64,000 nt of DNA from Roseibium sp. MMSF_3412 (lineage in GTDB: Bacteria; Pseudomonadota; Alphaproteobacteria; Rhizobiales; Stappiaceae), in the NCBI RefSeq assembly GCF_030733265.1, contig NZ_JASHJI010000024.1:1-64000 (forward strand). The letters run 5' to 3'. Below the pieces are notes generated by a model that was not told the DNA's origin, did not search any database, and saw only the letters and a program-made list of their open reading frames with translations. Below, one piece after another: positions 26,369 to 35,825 of this stretch. The translations under genes and the position numbers were made by a program. How positions within the stretch are numbered: position 1 is the stretch's first letter; every line of letters begins with the position of its first letter.

Positions 26369-27208
26369 ATGGACATTCAACGAATAGCGGCATTCAGCCA
26401 GGGATCTGAAGGCGGTAATCCAGCTGGCGTGGTGCTGTTGCAGGACGCTGTCAGCGAAAACGAAATGGCGCGTGTTGCAGCCGAAGTCGGGTATTCCGAA
26501 ACAGCTTTTGCGGTCGCACACGGAGATGATGGAAAAACCTGGCGCGTGCGATACTTTTCACCCGAATCCGAAGTCCCCTTTTGCGGTCACGCGACGATCG
26601 CCCTTGGTGCTGCATTGGGGAAACACAGTGGTACCGGCACTTATACCCTCGTTCTGAATGACGCCACGATCACGGTCGATGCGGAGGCCACACCGGAAGG
26701 GATGATGGCAACCCTTTCGTCGCCCCCGACCAAGAGCCGGGCCATGACCGGTTCTGAGATGGAAGACGTCATGGCGCTGTTCGGTCTGACCTTGGAGGAT
26801 CTCGATCCCCAACTGGCACCGGCGCACATTCACGGCGGTGCCAATCATGCTGTTCTGCCCCTGACGGACCGCGCCCGGCTTGCGGCCATGACTTACGATC
26901 TTGACCAGGGACGCGCCGTGATGCGCAAGCACGACCTTGTGACGGTGATGCTTGTTCACATCGAAGGACCTCAAACCTTCGTTGTCCGTAACGCTTTTGC
27001 CTCCGGTGGCGTCCTTGAGGATCCGGCGACCGGGGCGGCTGCTGCTGCGTTTGCGGGATACCTAAGAGACAGTCGCTGGCCCCACAACGGCGGCTTTTCA
27101 ATCCGTCAGGGCGAAGACATGGGCAGCCCGTCCCTTATCAAAGTCGCGCTGGACGACACCAAGGGTGCCTCCGTGCAGGTGTCCGGAGGGGCCAGAGACA
27201 TCAAATGA
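26369..27208 (+). CDS. PhzF family protein
   Basis: A 279-residue protein of the PhzF/diaminopimelate-epimerase-like fold, which includes isomerases of unknown substrate. The ATG at 26369 has ACAGGAGC upstream. Conserved features are AFSQGSEGGNPAGVV near the start, the catalytic Glu region SETAF, FCGHATIALGAALGK with the conserved Cys-Gly-His, and the C-terminal EDPATGAAAAAFAGYL. It is divergent from an Lrp-type regulator, so it may act on an amino-acid-like compound. Confidence 0.88.
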   Translation: MDIQRIAAFSQGSEGGNPAGVVLLQDAVSENEMARVAAEVGYSETAFAVAHGDDGKTWRVRYFSPESEVPFCGHATIALGAALGKHSGTGTYTLVLNDATITVDAEATPEGMMATLSSPPTKSRAMTGSEMEDVMALFGLTLEDLDPQLAPAHIHGGANHAVLPLTDRARLAAMTYDLDQGRAVMRKHDLVTVMLVHIEGPQTFVVRNAFASGGVLEDPATGAAAAAFAGYLRDSRWPHNGGFSIRQGEDMGSPSLIKVALDDTKGASVQVSGGARDIK

Positions 27209-27247
27209 GCGATTTGCCGGATGCGCCGCGTCCTGCTTGACCCGCGA

Positions 27248-28339
27248 TCACCGGCCACCTGCAAGGCCGCCATCAGCGCCTTGTGGTGGTCGGGACATCT
27301 TGTAAAGGTGGGCCAAATGGGTCCGGATGACCTCCCATGGTGCCAGGATGTTCAGCGGCACGCCGAACTCGCGCGCAGTCTTTATCACCATCCGGCTGAG
27401 TGCCCGATTGTGCGAGTGCGCAAAACGCGGAAAGAGGTGGTGTGCGCAATGGGCGTTCGCCCCGCCTGTCAACGCGATTGCCAGTCTGGAGGTCGGCGCC
27501 CAGTCAACGGATGTGCGAATTTGATGATGCGCCCAATCCAGCGGCAGCGTGCCGTCTTCTTCGGGGTCATAAAACTCTGCCTCATCGCTGATGTGGCTGC
27601 CGACATTTATCGCGACAAACAGCAATGACGCGGACGAGACGAACACGATGTAATAGCCCAACACCATTGAGATCCCGTGTTTGGACAAGACCAGCGGCAT
27701 CACCAGGAATAAGCAAATGTGGATGATTTTCGATGCGGCGAATTCGGCCAATGGCCGGAGACCCGAAAACTTGTCCGGCCAGTCCCGTCTTGCTTTGCGG
27801 AGGTGTTCAAAATCTTCCACGAACGCCAGATGGGGCAGCACAAGTGCATACAGGAAAGCGGCATACCAGCACTGAAACCTGTGCCAGGCGCGCCAGGGTC
27901 TCGATGGCGACAGCCTGAGCAGGCTGGATCCATCGGCATCAATGTCGGTTCCGGCTACGTTCGGATACATGTGATGCAGCCTCAGATGCCGCTCAGCCCA
28001 GAGCTTCCCGGAAACCCCGATGAGCGAAAACCCGGCGAACAGGCAAATCCCGTTCACCCATCTGGATGCCGCAAACGAACCGTGGGCCGCATCGTGACAC
28101 ACCGTTGCGATCAGCGTGTAGATACACGCACCCAACATGGCGGCAGAAATCAAAACAAGCCAATGGCTAAGGTCAATGTACAACAGGCCGTAGATCGCAG
28201 CGCAGAGCAGGAACAGAAGGCCGGATCTGATCCACTGGCCGCTTCCGGCGAACCTGCCGGTCTTGCTTCGGGAGAGATATCTGCCTGCACGGCTGTTGAG
28301 CCGCGATGTGAACTCGGTCTTCGGCTGAAAGTTTGGCAT
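27248..28339 (-). CDS. Membrane fatty acid desaturase-like protein
   Basis: A 363-residue membrane protein of the fatty acid desaturase family. The three histidine boxes that bind the two irons are HDAAHGS (residues 82-88), RHLRLHHMYPN (about 118-127) and HCAHHLFP (about 300). Four or more membrane segments separate them. The spacing fits acyl-lipid desaturases of the linoleoyl-type group, but there is no N-terminal cytochrome b5 domain, so an external electron donor is needed. The double-bond position cannot be read from sequence. It is convergent with PhzF and is transcribed alone. Confidence 0.85.
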   Translation of the reverse strand: MPNFQPKTEFTSRLNSRAGRYLSRSKTGRFAGSGQWIRSGLLFLLCAAIYGLLYIDLSHWLVLISAAMLGACIYTLIATVCHDAAHGSFAASRWVNGICLFAGFSLIGVSGKLWAERHLRLHHMYPNVAGTDIDADGSSLLRLSPSRPWRAWHRFQCWYAAFLYALVLPHLAFVEDFEHLRKARRDWPDKFSGLRPLAEFAASKIIHICLFLVMPLVLSKHGISMVLGYYIVFVSSASLLFVAINVGSHISDEAEFYDPEEDGTLPLDWAHHQIRTSVDWAPTSRLAIALTGGANAHCAHHLFPRFAHSHNRALSRMVIKTAREFGVPLNILAPWEVIRTHLAHLYKMSRPPQGADGGLAGGR

Positions 28340-28551
28340 TGGCTCGCATCACTTGACGGTTCTGACTGATTCCAGCGCGCAACAAATCTGCCCTGAAACG
28401 GTCTTTGCGGATGCGATAGACCTGTTCCGCGCCCGCATCGTCCTGCCCTATAGGCCGGGAACGCGAGCCGGTTCGGCACAAGCGGGCAGCACACACCCCC
28501 CCTGCCCGGAGGTGTCTCCGGTTAGCGCATGACAAGCAACGTCTTATCTTC

Positions 28552-29730
28552 CTAATGTCTGGCTGTTGCCGACTTGTAAGACGACGGCGTGTGACCGGTT
28601 TCGCGTTTGAACGCGGAATAGAAAGCCGATCTGGAGTTGAAGCCGACCTCGTAGGCGATGGCGAGAATGGTTGCCTCGCCCTTTGCAACGAGCGGCATCG
28701 CTTCCCTGATGCGCCAGCCGTTGACGAATTCAAAGAAAGACTGGCCAAGGTTCTGGTTCAGTGTCTGCGAGACATAGTTGAGCGATACACCCACATGCCG
28801 CGCCAGCATAGCGAGTGTCAGATTGGGGTCCCGGTAAAGAAAGTCGTGTTCCATTGCATGCACGAGCTTGCGGGCAATGCGTTCGGATTGCTCTGCATCC
28901 AATGCGCTTTTTTCGTACTTCTTTTCTTTCCGGGGCTCAATTTCAGCCAGGATCCTGGTTGCCTTCTCCAGATCCGGAGACGGCCGCAAACTCCACAGCG
29001 CCAATGCCGTGACAACCACGAGGACCAGAAAACTGTCCAAGAGCGGGGTCACTGGATCCTGCCCGCCCAGGAGGATGATGATCTGCCCGATCAGGTGTTG
29101 CAGGACATAGACGCCCAACGCGCAGGCCAGGATGGATACCCATCTGAGTTCCAAGCCTTCCGTACTGGCATAATACTGTTTCAAACGTTCGACATGTTTT
29201 GCCTGCGTGATCAGAACCCAGACAACATAAACAGCCCATTGTACGGCGAGTGCGACGGACAGAAACATGAAGCCGTAATGCACAAATGTCAGGAGCAGCG
29301 TTTCAAGGCTCGACAAGTTGCCTGATTGCCGATTGTCATGCGTGATTTCCAACAACGCAAACGTACCGATCACAAAGACAGTCACCGCGGCTGGCAATAG
29401 AAAATGCCGGTTGCCGATCCACCTGCTGCCGGGTTCGCGCCCCATGCCGGCGATGTCTCTTACGTAGGTGAAAAACAGCGGCCCAAGCCAGAAGTTGGCT
29501 GCGAAACCCGCGAACTCCGATCCGTCCCGCACACTCTGCGGCGGCGTCTCGATCAAGATGGCGGCAATTGAATCCACCTCGCTTGCTGCAAAGATCGCAA
29601 AAAACATGGCGAGGGTTGCGCGGGACGGGTTGATCCGCCTTTGGGACAAGCTCAACAAGGCCGCCAAAAGGGTAACAGCCAACGTGGCCGAAATCATTGC
29701 GGCTCGTAATACATTCGCGTCAAAGGTCAT
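28552..29730 (-). CDS. Membrane-bound AraC family transcriptional regulator
   Basis: A 392-residue protein with six or seven membrane helices (residues about 10-240) joined to a C-terminal AraC DNA-binding domain (about 285-392). The DNA-binding part has LTLAMLARHVGVSLNYVSQT and ILAIAYEVGFNSRSAFYSAF, then KRETGHTPSSYK. The ATG at 29730 is chosen over an in-frame TTG two codons upstream. Membrane-tethered AraC proteins act as one-component sensors. The target genes cannot be inferred, although the desaturase downstream on the same strand (212-base gap) is a candidate. Confidence 0.85.
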   Translation of the reverse strand: MTFDANVLRAAMISATLAVTLLAALLSLSQRRINPSRATLAMFFAIFAASEVDSIAAILIETPPQSVRDGSEFAGFAANFWLGPLFFTYVRDIAGMGREPGSRWIGNRHFLLPAAVTVFVIGTFALLEITHDNRQSGNLSSLETLLLTFVHYGFMFLSVALAVQWAVYVVWVLITQAKHVERLKQYYASTEGLELRWVSILACALGVYVLQHLIGQIIILLGGQDPVTPLLDSFLVLVVVTALALWSLRPSPDLEKATRILAEIEPRKEKKYEKSALDAEQSERIARKLVHAMEHDFLYRDPNLTLAMLARHVGVSLNYVSQTLNQNLGQSFFEFVNGWRIREAMPLVAKGEATILAIAYEVGFNSRSAFYSAFKRETGHTPSSYKSATARH

Positions 29731-29914
29731 CTTCAAGACTTGTGTGCGGAAGTGGAGGCTTCTTGCGCTCCATCACTATCCTCAAGACCACTCCAGCTCA
29801 ACGCCGGTCCGGAAACCCTTGTCCGCGCGTGCCGGGAAAGACAGCTTGACCGCCCGTTCGGACGACTGTCCCGCTTCGCACATTGACCGGATGCCTGTGT
29901 TGATGAACACCGGC

Positions 29915-31831
29915 TCACCACACAAGGGCAGCCATTGGCAGGTTCCACTTCCAGGCTGCAAACAGAGACCAGACAAAAAGCGGCAATGCGGAAATCAGAG
30001 CCAACCGTTCGGCTCTCAGGGTGCGTTCCTTGCGTGTCGCCAACAACCAGGCAGCGGCTAACAGCAACGAGGCGGCACCGGTTCCGTGAAGGACTGTCAT
30101 CGTCCACATCCCAGCCCCGGGTGAAGCCAGTTTCGCCAGATCATTGCCTTGCGTGATCTGCTCGAGGATCTCAACGGACCCGAAAACGATGCCGATCCAC
30201 AGGACACCCAGACAGACAGGCATGCTCAGGTATCGCTGCCGGCTTCGCCAACCAAGTGCACCGCCTGTCAGGCAAAGAAGCGAACCGGTCAAGGCCGTCC
30301 ACAAGGCTGAATCCAGCGAGACGGAGCTGTGCCAGAAATCCAGCGCATCAAAGCTGTGAATCCCGCCATTCAAGTAGGCACCGGCGATGAGGCCGTTTTC
30401 GTTGCGCCGAAACCCCAGGCGCGTGTCGCCTTCCGGGGTTTCAAACCCGTCGTCGCCGATAGCCTCGAACCGGCGCGCGTGGCCAAGCCCGGTGACCAGC
30501 AGCGTGCTGTTTCCCATGGCCGTGACGGTGAAGGCCGTTTGATGCGGGACCAGAATCCGGTCCAAACCGGTCTCGTTCCGCCGCGTTGTAATGTACCGGC
30601 CCTGATACGCATGAAGGCACGCCTGATCGCAGTTCATCCGTTTGGCGACAGGTTGTTCTCCGGGGAAAACGAGCTCGCGCAGAACACGTCGCGGCAGCGC
30701 CATCAGCGAACCGCCGTTTGGGCCATTCGCCGCGACAAAGATCCCGATATCCAGCGCAGGAACAAGCGTCATGTTGGTGTGAAAACCGAAATGAGTACCG
30801 CCATGATGAAAGACCTGCTTCCCTGCCCAGACCTCCGTCCAATATCCGAGTGTCCGCGCTGCAAATGCCTGCCGGTCCGGCCATGCAGCCCGTTGCAAAT
30901 CCGCGATTGCCCTTGTGACGGGCAAGGCATCTGCTCCTTCGGAACCCTTGCGCAGCAGGGCCTGCATCACGCGGCCCATGTCAGTGGCGGTCAAAGCAAG
31001 CCCGCCGGATGGCGTATGGATGGCAGGAAAAGGTTCCGGATCGACAGCTTCATAGCGACCGGCTTGCCAGACGTGAAACGGGCTTATGGTTCCCGCCGCT
31101 TGGCGTTCAAGCATGAAATGCGCCGTATCCACATCCAACGGGGTCAGAACCGCCTCTCGAAGATACGCCTCGAACGGTTGGCCCGAGACGCGCGCAACGA
31201 TCGCACCGAGCAGGACAAAACTTGCATTGGAATAGGAAATCACGTCTTCCGGCGGTCTGACCTGTGCCGGAAGTATCGCCGAAATCCGGTCAAGCCCGGT
31301 CATGTCCAAACGATCGCCGTGATCTGCCAGATAACCCCAGTAGCGATCTTCCAGTCCGGCTGTGTGGCTCAGCAGATGGATTATGCGCATATCCCCGAAC
31401 TGCTGGTCCAGCTTCAAGCCCGACAGATGCTCTGAAACCCTGTCATTCAGGGCAAGACGGCTTTCCCGGGCAAGCCGAAGGATCGCAAGCGCCGTGAATA
31501 CCTTCGTTACCGACGCCAGCGGCACCACGTCGTCATCCGGTGTCATCAATCGTCCGGTTCTCGCATCGCCCAGCCTGTAGCCTTTCGACAGAAGGACATC
31601 ATCACCCGAAACAATGACGACAACCGCACCCGCCACCGCGTCCTGATCCATCCCGGTGGTGATCAGCCCATCGACGAACCCCTCCAGAGACGATTGCCAG
31701 GAGGGAGTTGTCCGGGCGCCTGCAGCCAGGGCCGAGCAGGATACGGCGATGCCCATCCATAAAACCAGGACCATGAAACAGAGTGCGCGCTCACCGTGGA
31801 AGCGGATCGCAACGATGGAGAATTTAGGCAT
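29915..31831 (-). CDS. Beta-lactamase-related serine hydrolase with C-terminal membrane domain
   Basis: A 638-residue exported protein. The N-terminal 400 residues belong to the class C beta-lactamase/PBP4-type esterase family: catalytic SVTK in PLASVTKVFTALAIL, tyrosine motif YSN in ISYSNASFVLLG, and HGG in FHHGGTHFGFHTN. After it come an Ig-like domain of about 130 residues and four membrane segments up to the C-terminus, an arrangement seen in EstB/Flp-type hydrolases. The start at 31831 begins MPKFSIVAIRF; a later start at 31774 (MVLVLWMGIAV) also gives a signal peptide. Substrate unknown. Confidence 0.8.
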   Translation of the reverse strand: MPKFSIVAIRFHGERALCFMVLVLWMGIAVSCSALAAGARTTPSWQSSLEGFVDGLITTGMDQDAVAGAVVVIVSGDDVLLSKGYRLGDARTGRLMTPDDDVVPLASVTKVFTALAILRLARESRLALNDRVSEHLSGLKLDQQFGDMRIIHLLSHTAGLEDRYWGYLADHGDRLDMTGLDRISAILPAQVRPPEDVISYSNASFVLLGAIVARVSGQPFEAYLREAVLTPLDVDTAHFMLERQAAGTISPFHVWQAGRYEAVDPEPFPAIHTPSGGLALTATDMGRVMQALLRKGSEGADALPVTRAIADLQRAAWPDRQAFAARTLGYWTEVWAGKQVFHHGGTHFGFHTNMTLVPALDIGIFVAANGPNGGSLMALPRRVLRELVFPGEQPVAKRMNCDQACLHAYQGRYITTRRNETGLDRILVPHQTAFTVTAMGNSTLLVTGLGHARRFEAIGDDGFETPEGDTRLGFRRNENGLIAGAYLNGGIHSFDALDFWHSSVSLDSALWTALTGSLLCLTGGALGWRSRQRYLSMPVCLGVLWIGIVFGSVEILEQITQGNDLAKLASPGAGMWTMTVLHGTGAASLLLAAAWLLATRKERTLRAERLALISALPLFVWSLFAAWKWNLPMAALVW

Positions 31832-32361
31832 TGCCGCTGCTGAGAAGGAATTTAGGGAACCGTGGCTGATGACAAGCGCACATACGCCGCGCACGCCCCT
31901 GGACGTCGTCCTGCTGTATCGGCCAGGACAGCTTTTTCAGTGTTACAAGATCACCTGTTAATTGCCCTGATGGGCGGGCGGCTTGCGATGCGTCCGGAAG
32001 CGTTGAAGGAACACGCCGTCCTTCCGCTGGAAGTTCCTCAAAAACCGCTTTTCACGTTCCCGCTTCAGCTCCCGCAATCCGGCCTAGCGAATGTCTGGCG
32101 CTCACGGTGTCCCCGTCTCCGTTTTGACGGGAACTTTTTCGGCGCATTGCGACACGCCATATGAAGCCGGTCAAAGGACAGCCCAAAAGGATGCGGGTTT
32201 TCAAAAGCGCTGATCGACGACGAAGGCGCGCAAACGGGCGCAGCTCATCAAAAACAGAAACGTGAGCCGGATATCCCGGATCCAGGGCACGAATTTGCTA
32301 TCAGACGGCTCCTGCAAGAACCCCTGATGCGAAACGCAAAATCGCCAAAACGTTGGAAAAG
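31832..32361. other. Intergenic, no convincing gene
   Basis: 530 bases between the hydrolase and tRNA-Pro. A short minus-strand frame of about 40 codons at 31958-32080, rich in Arg and Lys, has no good ribosome site and is not called. Nothing else is recognisable. Confidence 0.4.
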
Positions 32362-32562
<201 letters not shown>

Positions 32563-32865
32563 ATTGTGTGTTCTCACCACGGAACACTATAGTGGTCCAA
32601 GCTTGGCCGTCGGACGGTTTCGGTGATGTCGGCTGGCGCGCGGGCCCGGGAAACAAAACGCGCGCGCATCTCGGAACTTCGTTGCGGCAAAAGGAGGATG
32701 GTTTGACGACCTGCCGAACGGCAGTTTCAAGGACAACGGCACCGGTGTGTCCACCGTTATCGTTATGATTGAAAGATGACAGGGTTCTGGAGCTGCTAAA
32801 GCAGCCGCACTGGATAGCCGAACATCGAATCTATTGGGAATGTGCGCTTATCAGAACCAAACGCG
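32563..32865. other. Island left end, no clear gene
   Basis: About 300 bases between the left repeat and the minus-strand gene. Scattered frames lack ribosome sites; the stretch may hold decayed remnants. Confidence 0.35.
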
Positions 32866-33342
32866 CTAAAAGATGCCTACAATCCAATCAACTGCACCAG
32901 GGAGACGGTCGAGCCCTTCTTTCATTAGTCGCTGACCCACAGTTCGCACGGCGCTTGACGGCATTTTTTGAATTTCTTCGATAATCTTTGACTTTGTGGC
33001 TGCATCTGTATCTGAGGCGGCCACTTTGTCGATCAGCAACGCCTTAATTGTCTCGTCATCCAGACGAACGGTAACAACCCCTAAAACTTCCCCTAACCCG
33101 CCGTCATCTTGCAGAAAATCAAGTCCTTTCGCCGTTATGGTGGCAAGTTCGAAATTCTGAACAATCAGGCCTTCAAACCATTTCATTCTTACAAGACCGT
33201 GCTCCTCAAGATAAGCCATGTTAACCAGTTGCTCATTTCCTGATCCCGCTGGTAAATCTTGCTGAAGGACAAAACGTGGGTAGCTGTCAGCAAGAACTTC
33301 CAGCAGTACTCTTTGAAAATCTCTGTTTAATAATTCGCCCAT
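32866..33342 (-). CDS. Hypothetical island protein with winged-helix-like N-terminus
   Basis: A 158-residue soluble protein. The ATG at 33342 has GGAGA before it. The first 85 residues (FQRVLLEVLADSYPRFVLQQ, then MAYLEEHGLVRMKWFEGLIV and ATITAKGLDFLQDDGG) look like a winged-helix DNA-binding unit. The C-terminal 70 (RLDDETIKALLIDKVAASDT, then KIIEEIQKMPSSAVRTVGQR and LMKEGLDRLPGAVDWI) look like a helical hairpin with a conserved GLDRLPDAV-type end. I know this arrangement only from uncharacterised proteins in accessory regions; function unknown. It is the only island gene on the minus strand. Confidence 0.6.
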   Translation of the reverse strand: MGELLNRDFQRVLLEVLADSYPRFVLQQDLPAGSGNEQLVNMAYLEEHGLVRMKWFEGLIVQNFELATITAKGLDFLQDDGGLGEVLGVVTVRLDDETIKALLIDKVAASDTDAATKSKIIEEIQKMPSSAVRTVGQRLMKEGLDRLPGAVDWIVGIF

Positions 33343-33426
33343 CAATTTCTCCGTTGTTCTGATGTTCTTCAGATAGGTGGCTATTGTCTCGCTGCCAACC
33401 TATCCCGCTCCGTCCTTAGGATCGCG

Positions 33427-33831
33427 TTGCCGATCACCTGTGGGATCTGCACCTGGACCGTGTTGCCTACAGCTCCAATTCGGTCTACTGCTCCGGGCAA
33501 GGCGGTGTGGTCTTACGAAATGCAGCACCACCCGCACCGCAGCAAGCGCCGGGTAGTGAGCTACAACAGTTTCAAGCGCACGACGCACAAGCCTCTGAAG
33601 GCGGCACGCGTCACCGACTTCAGGATCCATGATCTCAGGCACGATTTCGCATCAAAGCTTCTCCGCGCTACCCGCGATCTCGCGCTTGTTCAGAACGCCC
33701 TCAAGCACGCCGACATTTCCTCAACCGTTCGCTATGCCTACGTTCTCGACGAAGATGTCCGTGACTGTCTGGCAGCGTTCGAAACCAGAAGCCCGGCAAT
33801 TACGCACAACTTGGGAAAATTTCGGCGGTGA
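33427..33831 (+). pseudogene. Tyrosine recombinase 3' fragment, copy 1
   Basis: A remnant of a phage-type integrase. The open stretch keeps the C-terminal catalytic half: RIHDLRHDFASKLL (the HxLR box), ALVQNALKHADISSTVRYAY (the second His and the Tyr nucleophile) and VLDEDVRDCLAAFE. The N-terminal DNA-binding domain and the first catalytic Arg are missing, and no start codon is credible. Its last 55 residues recur at 35287-35449 and its last 30 or so near 35709-35804. It is the longest of three tail copies in the island. Confidence 0.8.
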
Positions 33832-34008
33832 CGATACCGCTTTCATCTTGGTTTTTGCTAAAATACATTGCGGTCACCTATAGAATCGCTTGGCGCACGA
33901 AACAAAAACTGAGATAAAATAATAACAATACAACAGATACTTAGGCAATTGAAAGGCGGCATTAACCACCACCGCTGATAGTCGGGCAGATAATTCGGGA
34001 GAATAGCA

Positions 34009-34497
34009 ATGTACGATGCACGTGTCGTCGCAAATGAAGTACTCATCCGCGCATGGGATGAAGAGTTAGAGTTGACACAGATTGATGTTCAGAAAATCTG
34101 CTACTTCTTGCATGGCCATTTTTTGGTTGAACACGGCCAACCATTGATCAGCAGTGAATTTGAAGCTTGGGAGTACGGGCCGGTTCAGAAAACAGTTCAC
34201 GACGCATTCAAGTCGTTTGGCGATCAACCGATCGACAAACTGGCGCGAAAATTTGATCCGGTCAAAAGAGAATACAAGGAACTTCCCCGACTGCTCGACA
34301 ATTCAGCTATCGCGTCAATTGAGGAGCATTTGTACAAATACTTGGAAATCCCAAGCTTTACACTAGTTGACATCACGCATGCGCCAAACACGCCGTGGTC
34401 GAAAACTATGGATGACGCGAAAACAAAAACAAATATTGGTATGCGAATCAAAAATGATGTGATTTCCTCAAACTTTGAAGGACTGATACACGCATAA
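34009..34497 (+). CDS. SocA/Panacea (DUF4065) domain protein, probable antitoxin
   Basis: A 162-residue protein of the SocA/DUF4065 (Panacea) family. The typical pattern is present: VLIRAWDEELELTQIDVQKI, YFLHGHFLVEHGQPLISSEF and EAWEYGPVQKTVHDAFKSFG. Members act as antitoxins in two-gene modules or as adaptors. The next gene starts 10 bases after its end on the same strand, so they form an operon in the island. Codon use is poorer in GC than the flanking chromosome. Confidence 0.82.
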   Translation: MYDARVVANEVLIRAWDEELELTQIDVQKICYFLHGHFLVEHGQPLISSEFEAWEYGPVQKTVHDAFKSFGDQPIDKLARKFDPVKREYKELPRLLDNSAIASIEEHLYKYLEIPSFTLVDITHAPNTPWSKTMDDAKTKTNIGMRIKNDVISSNFEGLIHA

Positions 34498-34507
34498 GGG
34501 GTGGCCC

Positions 34508-35245
34508 TTGAGCAAACGTAAGCGCAAAGTTGCAGCTCTCATAAATCGCATACAATTTATTGACTTGGCCAGCGCGGTGGTCCTACCCGCCTCCTCACGA
34601 AAGGATTGGCTGCGACGCTATGTCGAAAGGGCAATGAAGGGAGGTGACTTTGCCACATATAAGCCACTTCGTAATGCCTACCCAACAATTTACGGCGTTC
34701 AACGTGGACTGGACGTATCGCCCAAAGTTGAGTGGGGCGAACTGGAGCGGTCTCTCGTTCAGGCTTGCAAGGGCAAAGATGAAGAGATGAACGTCAGCGC
34801 GGCCAAGGTTCTGTTCGATTTGGTGCGCGCCAAGGACTATCTTGCTTACGACCATACGCCTCAAGATCTGTCGCTTGGCCTCAACAGAAAGGCCGCAATA
34901 GGCATATCAATCTATCTGGTCGAGGGCGAGGAAGTTGTTTTCCAGTTTCCATACCCAAGACGGAACAGACTGGATGCAGCCGTCAATAATCTGATGATGT
35001 CGCTCATCTATCATTCTTACGCGCGAGGCGACTTTGCTGGCGCCGCTGTGGAAATTGCTGACTTGAGCTGCGCTACCAGCACTTATATCAAGGGGAAAGA
35101 TGGTACCCGGAGGCCACCCCCACGCGACCCACGTATTGTCCGTCTGGAGCAGGACAACCTTATTCAGTTGGATGATCTGACTCCGCACGTGCAAAATGTG
35201 CATGAGCTTCTCATCGAAATCGGCACTGAGCCTGATCCCACGTAA
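34508..35245 (+). CDS. Hypothetical protein partnered with SocA-type antitoxin
   Basis: A 245-residue protein starting at a TTG with AAGGGGTGG upstream. It begins with a basic stretch (SKRKRKVAALINRIQFIDLA), continues with SRKDWLRRYVERAMKGGDFA and YKPLRNAYPTIYGVQRGLDV, and its C-terminal half has a beta-rich core (AIGISIYLVEGEEVVFQFPY, then NLMMSLIYHSYARGDFAGAA and VEIADLS). I do not recognise a catalytic motif. The tight coupling to the DUF4065 gene suggests it is the toxin or effector of the pair; this is inference only. Confidence 0.6.
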   Translation: MSKRKRKVAALINRIQFIDLASAVVLPASSRKDWLRRYVERAMKGGDFATYKPLRNAYPTIYGVQRGLDVSPKVEWGELERSLVQACKGKDEEMNVSAAKVLFDLVRAKDYLAYDHTPQDLSLGLNRKAAIGISIYLVEGEEVVFQFPYPRRNRLDAAVNNLMMSLIYHSYARGDFAGAAVEIADLSCATSTYIKGKDGTRRPPPRDPRIVRLEQDNLIQLDDLTPHVQNVHELLIEIGTEPDPT

Positions 35246-35286
35246 AAGGATGTCGCGACAGCGCGCAACATCGTCCGATGTGGTGC

Positions 35287-35449
35287 GTGGGATTTCGCGC
35301 TTGTTCAGAACGCGCTCAAGCACGCGGATATTTCCTCGACCGTCCGCTATGCCCATGTACTCGACGAGGACGTTCGGGACGGTCTGGCGGCGCTGGAGAT
35401 CAAGAGCCCGGCAATCGGGCACAATTCAAGTAAACTTCGGAAGACTTAG
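35287..35449 (+). pseudogene. Tyrosine recombinase 3' fragment, copy 2
   Basis: A second integrase tail, in frame: FALVQNALKHADISSTVRYA, then HVLDEDVRDGLAALEIKSPA and a short end, closing in TAG. It closely matches the end of copy 1 but starts abruptly at GATTTCGCGCTTG, and the region just before it is unrelated. It keeps the second His and the Tyr but not HxLR. It follows the SocA-type pair and precedes a small membrane gene. Confidence 0.8.
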
Positions 35450-35464
35450 AAAAGGGTCAATAGA

Positions 35465-35674
35465 GTGCTGCAAGGACAAAAGAAGCACATAATCATATTC
35501 GGCTGCTTCTGGTTACTATTCACATGCGGAATGCTATATTACGAGCTTACCAAAGGCCTTGCGATGCCGATTGTTGGAATTTTAGTGGTTCCGTTAGTTT
35601 TTGCGGCCCTCGCCGCTTTGTGGAGTATGGCTAGGGACTGGAGGGCAAGAGTATTGCAACGAGCCAGAGAATAG
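35465..35674 (+). CDS. Small two-helix membrane protein
   Basis: A 69-residue protein starting at GTG with AAAGGG about 8 bases upstream. It has two membrane segments (residues about 8-27 and 35-53) and a basic C-terminus (DWRARVLQRARE). Small membrane proteins of this kind are common as toxins or abortive-infection parts in islands, but there is no sequence evidence for that here. Confidence 0.5.
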   Translation: MLQGQKKHIIIFGCFWLLFTCGMLYYELTKGLAMPIVGILVVPLVFAALAALWSMARDWRARVLQRARE

Positions 35675-35708
35675 AAAAATAGCGCTAAACGGAAATAGCT
35701 TCGTTGTT

Positions 35709-35804
35709 CGCAATGCCCATGTCCTCGACGAGGATGTTCGGGACGGACTCGCGGCACTTGAAACTGGCAACAGGGTCTCGGGACTGGGTTCCGGTAAAAT
35801 TTAA
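35709..35804 (+). pseudogene. Tyrosine recombinase 3' fragment, copy 3
   Basis: The shortest tail copy, beginning at CGCAATGCCCATGT and encoding NAHVLDEDVRDGLAALETG, closing in TAA after a different end. The catalytic Tyr region has been lost. Its DNA is closest to copy 2. It stands immediately before the third cargo set. Confidence 0.75.
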
Positions 35805-35825
35805 CGCTGATACGGAGGATAAGCG

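Noticed and set aside
31958-32080. Short basic frame of about 40 codons on the minus strand
   Set aside because: It looks faintly coding but has no ribosome site or good start and a stop codon lies directly upstream.
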